A DNA stretch of 40,868 nucleotides. Origin: Acidiferrobacterales bacterium (GTDB lineage: Bacteria > Pseudomonadota > Gammaproteobacteria > Acidiferrobacterales > JAJDNE01). This document shows, piece after piece, positions 36,246 through 40,868 of the stretch (positions within the stretch are counted from its first letter, which is position 1; every line of letters starts with the position of its first letter). The notes beneath the pieces are model-generated. The model had not been told where the DNA came from. It worked only from the letters and a program-made list of their open reading frames with translations, and ran no database searches. A program made the translations under genes and the position numbers. The stretch is taken from contig JAJDNE010000098.1 in NCBI GenBank assembly GCA_022340825.1, positions 1 to 40,868 on the forward strand, given 5' to 3'.

Positions 36246-37919
36246 TTATGCCCACCTGCTATTTGAGCGACGTACCAGCATCACCACCGGAATCAATCCG
36301 GCCAGCACCAGTGTCAGTGCAGGCAATGCCGCGCGCTCCCATTCACCCTCAGCAGTCATCTCGAATATACGTGTCGCCAGGGTGTCCCATCCAAACGGGC
36401 GCAGCAACAAGGTGGCCGGCATTTCTTTCATGACTTCAACAAACACCAGCAGAGCAGCGCTGAACATACCGGCGCGCAGCATCGGGATCGATACCCGCCA
36501 CAGAATCTGCCAGTTGCTCGCACCCAGAGAACGTGCTGCCTGTAACAGTGACGGCTTGATGCGTTCAAACGCGCTGTCCACCGGACCATACGCCACTGCC
36601 ATGAAACGCACGACGTAGGCGAGCAGCAACGCGAGCAGCGAGCCGGTCAGCACCTGGGTAAGCTTCACATCAAACACTGCCAGCGCGGTATTACTGATTT
36701 GCTGATCGAGCCAGACAAACGACAACATGATGCCGACGGCCAGCACCGAACCAGGCAACGCATAGCCCAGCGTGGCAAAGCGAATCGCTGCGCGGGTCAG
36801 GTGTTCCGGACGTAATCGATAGGTGTAGGCCAGCAACACCGCGGCAAAGGCGGTCAGGCCGGCCGCCAGCGTGCCGAGAAAAAGCGTATTAAAAAAGAAG
36901 CGGAAGTAGCGCATATCGAGATCAGACAAGGCTGACTCCCAGGCCCACATTGCCAGCTTGGCAACCGGGATGATAAAAGCCACCAGCATGACGATACCGG
37001 CGGTCAGGCTGGCACCGGCCGCACGCCAGCCAATCAAGTGAAACCGTGGCTCGTTGACGAGCTTGCCGGTGACTTCATAACGAGCACGACCACGCATCTG
37101 TTTTTCCACGACCAGCGCTACGGCAACAAACAGCAACAGCAGGGATGCCAGCTGCGCTGCAGCTGCCAGATCGAAAAAACCGAACCATGCCTTGTAGATA
37201 GCGGTGGTGAATGTGTCGTAATTGAAAATGGAAACCGCACCGAAGTCGGCGAGCGTCTCCATCAATGCCAGCGCGATGCCGGCAGCGATCGCAGGCCGGG
37301 CCATCGGTAGTGAGATGCGCAGGAATGATGCCCACGGACTCAACCCCAACACCCGGCCGGTATCAAGCACATTGCGCCCCTGACCCATGAATGCAGTGCG
37401 GGCAAGCATGTAGACATAGGGATAAAACGCCAGTGTCATGACAAGAATGACCCCGCCTTCGGAACGTACCGACGGAAACCAGCTGCTACTGCCAAACCAG
37501 TCCCGCATGGTGCCCTGCACCGGTCCGCTGTAATCAAACAGGCCGACAACAACGAAGGCGAGCACGTATGCGGGTATCGCCAGTGGCAACATGAGTGCCC
37601 ATTCAAAAAAGCGACGCCCCGGAAATTCACACATGGTCGTGAGCCACGCCAGCCCCACCCCCAGCAGGAATACTCCGCTGCCAACACCCAGGATCAGCAC
37701 GAGGGTGTTACGCAATAATCCCGGCAAAACGGTATTGACCAGATGCGGCCAGGTTTCGGTAGCGGGCCCCAACCAGGCGGCGAATACGATCAATATAGGA
37801 GCGGCGACAATCGCGGCAATCGCCAGACTGGCCAGCCGCCATGGCCACACCCCGACATCGAGTGAGCCGGAGATTCCCAGTTCCGGCCTGGTGTTACGAT
37901 GACTTGCGCTTGAACTCAT
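36246..37919 (-). CDS. fbpB: Ferric iron ABC transporter permease (FbpB/SfuB type)
   Basis: A 557-residue fused permease with two binding-protein-dependent transport domains and about 12 membrane helices. It has the two ATPase-contacting loops of the family, GRVLGLSPWASFLRISLPMARPAI in the first half and AARSLGASNWQILWRVSIPMLRAG in the second. LALMETLADFGAVSIFNYDTFT and EVMKEMPATLLLRPFGWDTLA are typical of ferric permeases. It is 6 bp downstream of the binding protein gene. The ATPase (fbpC) is not in the operon as seen; after the stop comes the gcv promoter, so the ATPase must be elsewhere. Confidence 0.93.
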   Translation of the reverse strand: MSSSASHRNTRPELGISGSLDVGVWPWRLASLAIAAIVAAPILIVFAAWLGPATETWPHLVNTVLPGLLRNTLVLILGVGSGVFLLGVGLAWLTTMCEFPGRRFFEWALMLPLAIPAYVLAFVVVGLFDYSGPVQGTMRDWFGSSSWFPSVRSEGGVILVMTLAFYPYVYMLARTAFMGQGRNVLDTGRVLGLSPWASFLRISLPMARPAIAAGIALALMETLADFGAVSIFNYDTFTTAIYKAWFGFFDLAAAAQLASLLLLFVAVALVVEKQMRGRARYEVTGKLVNEPRFHLIGWRAAGASLTAGIVMLVAFIIPVAKLAMWAWESALSDLDMRYFRFFFNTLFLGTLAAGLTAFAAVLLAYTYRLRPEHLTRAAIRFATLGYALPGSVLAVGIMLSFVWLDQQISNTALAVFDVKLTQVLTGSLLALLLAYVVRFMAVAYGPVDSAFERIKPSLLQAARSLGASNWQILWRVSIPMLRAGMFSAALLVFVEVMKEMPATLLLRPFGWDTLATRIFEMTAEGEWERAALPALTLVLAGLIPVVMLVRRSNSRWA

Positions 37920-37925
37920 TCGGCA

Positions 37926-38933
37926 CTAGCGATATCCGGTGCGATCCATCAGCATGACCGCGCTCGACTGCAACTTGCCGGCATTGGAAACATTTAACGT
38001 GTCCTGTTTAAAACTTCCCCAGGAAGCAACGAGGGGATCAGGCTTCACCTGTGGATTGGCCGGATACTCCATATTGCTTTCGGCCAGAATTTTTTGTGCC
38101 GGAGGAGTTGAAAGCCATTCCAGAAATTTCACCGCGCTATCACGGTGTTTCGCGTAGCGTGTGACACCGGCACCGGAAACGTTTACGTGCACGCCGCTGG
38201 TCTCCTGGTTCGGCCAGAACAGGGCGACATCAAGGTTCGGCTGCTTTTTCTTCAGTCGACCATAATAATAAGTATTGACGATACCCACGTCGCATTGCCC
38301 GGCCTCAATCGCCTGCATCAGCGAGGTATCGTTGGAAAAGACATCGGTAGCGAGATTTGCCACCCAGCCACGAATTACTTCATCGGTTTTCTCTTCGCCC
38401 AGTCGCGCGATCATGGTGGCGACCAGTGACTGGTTGTAAACCTTCTTCGACGTGCGCAGGCACAGTCTTTTTTTCCATTTCGCGCTGGCCAGGTCTTCGT
38501 AAGTCGACAGCTCCGAAGGCTTCACGCGCACCGTACTGTAAACGATGGTGCGTGCGCGTACTGACAAGCCGAACCACTGATTCCCGGGATCACGTAAATG
38601 TGCCGGGATATTTTTTGACAGCACCGCCGACTTCACAGGCTGAAGCACACCTTCCTCGGCAGCACGCCAGAGGTTTCCGGCATCCACAGTAATGAGGAGA
38701 TCGGCCGGAGTATTGGCACCCTCTGCCTTAAGTCGCTGCATCAACGGACCAGCCTTGTCGGTAATGAAGCGGATACTGGTACCGCTGGCCCTGGTATAGG
38801 CATCGAACAGTGGACGCACCAGTTGTTCATTGCGTGCCGAGTACACCACCAGTTCGTCGGCCGCCTGTGCCGGGACCAGAAAACCAGTCATCCACACCAA
38901 CAGGGTCAAAATACTTGTTAACCAGACTTTCAT
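37926..38933 (-). CDS. fbpA: Periplasmic ferric iron-binding protein (FbpA type)
   Basis: A 335-residue exported protein with a signal peptide ending PAQA-ADE, then [19 protein letters not shown], the opening of the FbpA/FutA/IdiA family. The Fe(III)-binding tyrosines are expected in [39 protein letters not shown] and [22 protein letters not shown] are also family features. It is the first gene of the fbpAB pair, with GGAG before the ATG, and lies downstream of a Fur-box promoter candidate with a leader of about 200 nt. Confidence 0.94.
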   Translation of the reverse strand: MKVWLTSILTLLVWMTGFLVPAQAADELVVYSARNEQLVRPLFDAYTRASGTSIRFITDKAGPLMQRLKAEGANTPADLLITVDAGNLWRAAEEGVLQPVKSAVLSKNIPAHLRDPGNQWFGLSVRARTIVYSTVRVKPSELSTYEDLASAKWKKRLCLRTSKKVYNQSLVATMIARLGEEKTDEVIRGWVANLATDVFSNDTSLMQAIEAGQCDVGIVNTYYYGRLKKKQPNLDVALFWPNQETSGVHVNVSGAGVTRYAKHRDSAVKFLEWLSTPPAQKILAESNMEYPANPQVKPDPLVASWGSFKQDTLNVSNAGKLQSSAVMLMDRTGYR

Positions 38934-39146
38934 AAGTTCTCCACCGTTAATAATTATTTAGAAACAAATCACCGCGCACGGGCAAATCCCTTACTAATTA
39001 ATTTCCGAACGACCACGGCTGATTTTCGTTCTCAAACACCAGCTCGGCGTTGCGCCGGATCAATTTCCAGAAAATTCTGGTCGGAAAATCCTTAGTTACC
39101 GCTGGAACCCCAACGGTTTGCCGCCTTGTTAACGAGCGGGAGGCGG

Positions 39147-39174
39147 ATTATGCCTGGAAAAATTCTAAATGCAA
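39147..39174 (-). promoter_or_regulatory. Putative fbpA promoter
   Basis: TTGCAT (39169-39174) and CATAAT (39147-39152) are 16 nt apart on the minus strand. The -35 hexamer overlaps the Fur-box candidate, so Fur bound there would block it. Confidence 0.5.
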
Positions 39175-39189
39175 ATAATTCTCATTTGT
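39171..39189. promoter_or_regulatory. Fur-box candidate
   Basis: GCAAATAATTCTCATTTGT matches the Pseudomonas-type Fur consensus GATAATGATTCTCATTATC at 13 of 19 positions, including the core ATTCTCATT. Ferric uptake genes are the classic Fur targets, and this site lies upstream of fbpA and also upstream of the divergent gene at 39414. Confidence 0.65.
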
Positions 39190-39413
39190 ATATAACCACA
39201 TGAGTATTACCGTTAATTTCTGAAAATACTGCCTGGTTTTATTTTATCAGGGGAAGAAAAGCAGGGCTTGGCGCGTCTCTTTGAAACCGGCAGGAAATGC
39301 GTGTTTTTCGCCTTTTTCCTGGCTGTATAAAAAATAAAAAGCAACTGCGGTGGAATGTGTGTGGGAGGGGAAGGCTGGGTCCACCACAAAGCACTGATAC
39401 AGGAGAACGAGAT

Positions 39414-40244
39414 ATGAACAGTCTACATGGCGTTTTGCGCCTGTTGGTTCTGTCACTGTTGGCACTTTGCTCAACTACCTCGATGGCAAAGGACTTCGTA
39501 TTTTCCGCCCCGCCTCGCGGCCCGGCAGCAAAGGAGGCAGCTGTCTATCAACCTATTGCCGACTACCTGTCCAGGGCTACCGGTAAAACGATCGTCTACA
39601 AACACCCCGACAACTGGCTGAACTATCAAAACCAGATGCAGAAGGGTAATTACGACCTGGTGTTTGATGGCCCGCATTTTATCGGCTGGCGCGTGGACAA
39701 GGTGCAACATCAGCCGCTGGCCAAACTCCCGGGCAAGCTCTCGTTTGTGATTTTCGTCAAGAACGACAACCTGACAATCAACCGCGCCGACGACCTCGCC
39801 GGACGGACACTCTGTGGTCTGGCGCCGCCAAATCTGGCAACGCTTACCATGTACAACCAGTTTCCCAACCCCATGCGCCAACCGCTGGTGGTAGAGGTAA
39901 AAAGTTTCCCGGCGGGCTATCAGCAAGTTATGACGGGGAGATGCACAGCCGGCGTGATGCGCGACAAGATGTTTAACAAGCTGCAAAAACAGCACGGCAA
40001 TCCTGGTCGCGTCGTCTGGAGAAGCAATGGCACCGCCAATCAGGGTTTCTCCGCCGGCCCGAAATTCTCTAACAGCGACAAAACCCGTATTACCAACAGC
40101 CTGCTATCACCAGACGCCAAGCCACACCTGAACAAGTTCTTTGAACGCTTCAGCAAGAAGAAGAAGGTTTTACTGCCAGCCAATACCCAGGAATACGCTG
40201 GTCTGGGCATTTTGTTACGAGATGTCTGGGGCTTTGAGCAGTAG
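39414..40244 (+). CDS. PhnD-like periplasmic substrate-binding protein
   Basis: A 276-residue exported protein with a signal peptide (LLVLSLLALCSTTSMA, then KDFVFSAPPRG) and the type 2 periplasmic-binding fold of the PhnD/phosphonate group. YQPIADYLSRATGKTIVY and GNYDLVFDGPHFIGWR correspond to the first lobe, and DDLAGRTLCGLAPPNLATL and FPAGYQQVMTGRCTAGVMRD to the second. AGGAG before ATG 39414 decides the start; a longer frame from 39297 lacks a signal peptide. No permease or ATPase is beside it, so it may act as a sensor or an orphan binding protein. Its divergence from fbpA over a Fur box hints at iron-linked expression. The ligand is unknown. Confidence 0.82.
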   Translation: MNSLHGVLRLLVLSLLALCSTTSMAKDFVFSAPPRGPAAKEAAVYQPIADYLSRATGKTIVYKHPDNWLNYQNQMQKGNYDLVFDGPHFIGWRVDKVQHQPLAKLPGKLSFVIFVKNDNLTINRADDLAGRTLCGLAPPNLATLTMYNQFPNPMRQPLVVEVKSFPAGYQQVMTGRCTAGVMRDKMFNKLQKQHGNPGRVVWRSNGTANQGFSAGPKFSNSDKTRITNSLLSPDAKPHLNKFFERFSKKKKVLLPANTQEYAGLGILLRDVWGFEQ

Positions 40245-40868
40245 TCAGTTACTAAACTCGGCGACGACTGGCGCATGATCCGAGGGCCGCTCCAACTGGC
40301 GCGGCCCTTTGTCTATCCAGCTTTTCTGGCAAACGGATGCCATGGTCGGGCTGCATAAAATCAGATCTATTCGCAGACCGTGATTGCGTCGAAACGCAGC
40401 TGCGCGGTAATCCCACCAGGAATAGCTTTCCTCGGGTTGCTCGAACTGCCGAAAGACATCCACCAGGCCGAGATCCATCAATTCCCGCAACGCCGCGCGC
40501 TCGGCATCACTCACCAGCACCGAACCACGCCAACCCTCCGGGTCATAGACATCGCGGTCTTCAGGCGCAACATTGAAGTCGCCGAGCAACAGCAATCGCT
40601 CCGACAGTTTTAGCTCGCCTTGTAGCAAGGACTTCAGTCCGGTGAACCAGCCCAGTTTGTAGGCATATTTTTCCGAGCCGACCTCGCTGCCATTGGGTAC
40701 ATACACGTTGACTACCCGCACGCCGTCATAACTCGCCACCAGCACACGCTTCTGCTCGTTATCGATGGTAGCGATCTCGCGGATGATGTTCTCGGGCGGC
40801 CTGCGCGAAACCATGGCAACACCGTTGTAGGTTCGCTGGCCACTGGCGATGGCCTCGTAACCGGCCTC
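40245..40868 (-). CDS. xthA: Exodeoxyribonuclease III (N-terminus beyond window)
   Basis: A partial gene; the frame is open to the window edge and the first about 60 residues are missing. The visible part begins EAGYEAIASGQRTYNGVAMV, the usual Xth segment, and an ATG at 40814 is internal. Catalytic motifs are VNVYVPNGS, LLLLGDFNVAPEDRDVYDP, LRIDLILCSP and the terminal PSDHAPVVAEF with the catalytic Asp-His. The enzyme acts on abasic sites and 3' ends in base-excision repair. Its TGA stop directly follows the stop of the convergent PhnD-like gene. Confidence 0.95.
   Translation of the reverse strand, partial: EAGYEAIASGQRTYNGVAMVSRRPPENIIREIATIDNEQKRVLVASYDGVRVVNVYVPNGSEVGSEKYAYKLGWFTGLKSLLQGELKLSERLLLLGDFNVAPEDRDVYDPEGWRGSVLVSDAERAALRELMDLGLVDVFRQFEQPEESYSWWDYRAAAFRRNHGLRIDLILCSPTMASVCQKSWIDKGPRQLERPSDHAPVVAEFSN

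Larger units (their letters stand above)
38934..39413. other. 480-bp control region between fbpA and the PhnD-like gene
   Basis: No gene is found here. It holds the Fur-box candidate (39171-39189), an fbpA promoter candidate, and on the fbpA side several hairpins: ACCGTTGG-GGTT-CCAGCGGT (39098-39117), CCAGAAAATTCTGG (39067-39080) and a CCGCCT/AGGCGG pair (39121-39146). An AT-rich palindromic stretch lies near 38950. On the plus-strand side a TATAAA occurs at about 39327 but without a good -35. Confidence 0.5.

Overview
The window looks like chromosomal core DNA of a gammaproteobacterium of moderately high GC; I cannot name the genus. The evidence is the rpsU-yqeY-dnaG-rpoD macromolecular-synthesis cluster followed by a tRNA-Ile2 gene and divergent to tsaD, the tsaD/plsY/folB neighbourhood, a Slt70-type transglycosylase, a multifunctional CCA enzyme with an HD domain, a two-subunit glycine decarboxylase, and a YbhGFSR-like exporter. 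There is no integrase, transposase, insertion sequence or CRISPR array.

Layout. (1) 1-6860: a minus-strand tripartite export operon (outer-membrane factor, short membrane-fusion protein, two ABC ATPases, two ABC-2 permeases). It sits between two copies of a block of about 150 bp made of terminator, promoter and tRNA-Ile2. The right copy is intact and belongs to rpoD and the tRNA. The left copy is a decayed pseudo-tRNA whose terminator now ends the export operon. (2) 6878-11373: rpsU, yqeY, dnaG and rpoD on the minus strand. (3) 11553-16341: tsaD, plsY, folB, a pteridine-reductase-like SDR with a DUF4124-glutaredoxin-like protein, a MidA-type methyltransferase and an unlisted 44-residue membrane peptide. 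(4) 16351-20172: a minus-strand run cca-rimO-ppnP-GNAT-membrane protein. (5) 20187-25701: a DUF2265 lipoprotein peptidase, an NDUFA9-like SDR, slt, and an aldehyde dehydrogenase; slt and the dehydrogenase diverge from a region with an inverted repeat. (6) 25731-30402: lgt and two tandem ArnT-like membrane glycosyltransferases.

(7) 30587-36163: lipA-gcvT-gcvH-gcvPA-gcvPB behind a recognisable promoter, a tandem glycine riboswitch and a 12-bp-stem intrinsic terminator. Lipoyl synthase is the first gene of the operon, so synthesis of the GcvH cofactor appears to be under the same glycine control as the cleavage system. (8) 36246-40244: a ferric-iron ABC permease and binding protein (no ATPase in the window) and a divergent PhnD-like periplasmic binding protein, separated by a 480-bp region with a good Fur-box candidate and a structured leader. 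(9) The window ends inside an exonuclease III gene.

The most unusual items are the duplicated tRNA/terminator block flanking the exporter, the riboswitch-lipA-gcv arrangement, the ArnT-like pair with altered active-site loops, and the Fur-box region that may link an iron transporter with a PhnD-like protein. All functional statements are read from sequence features and family knowledge; no database search was run.
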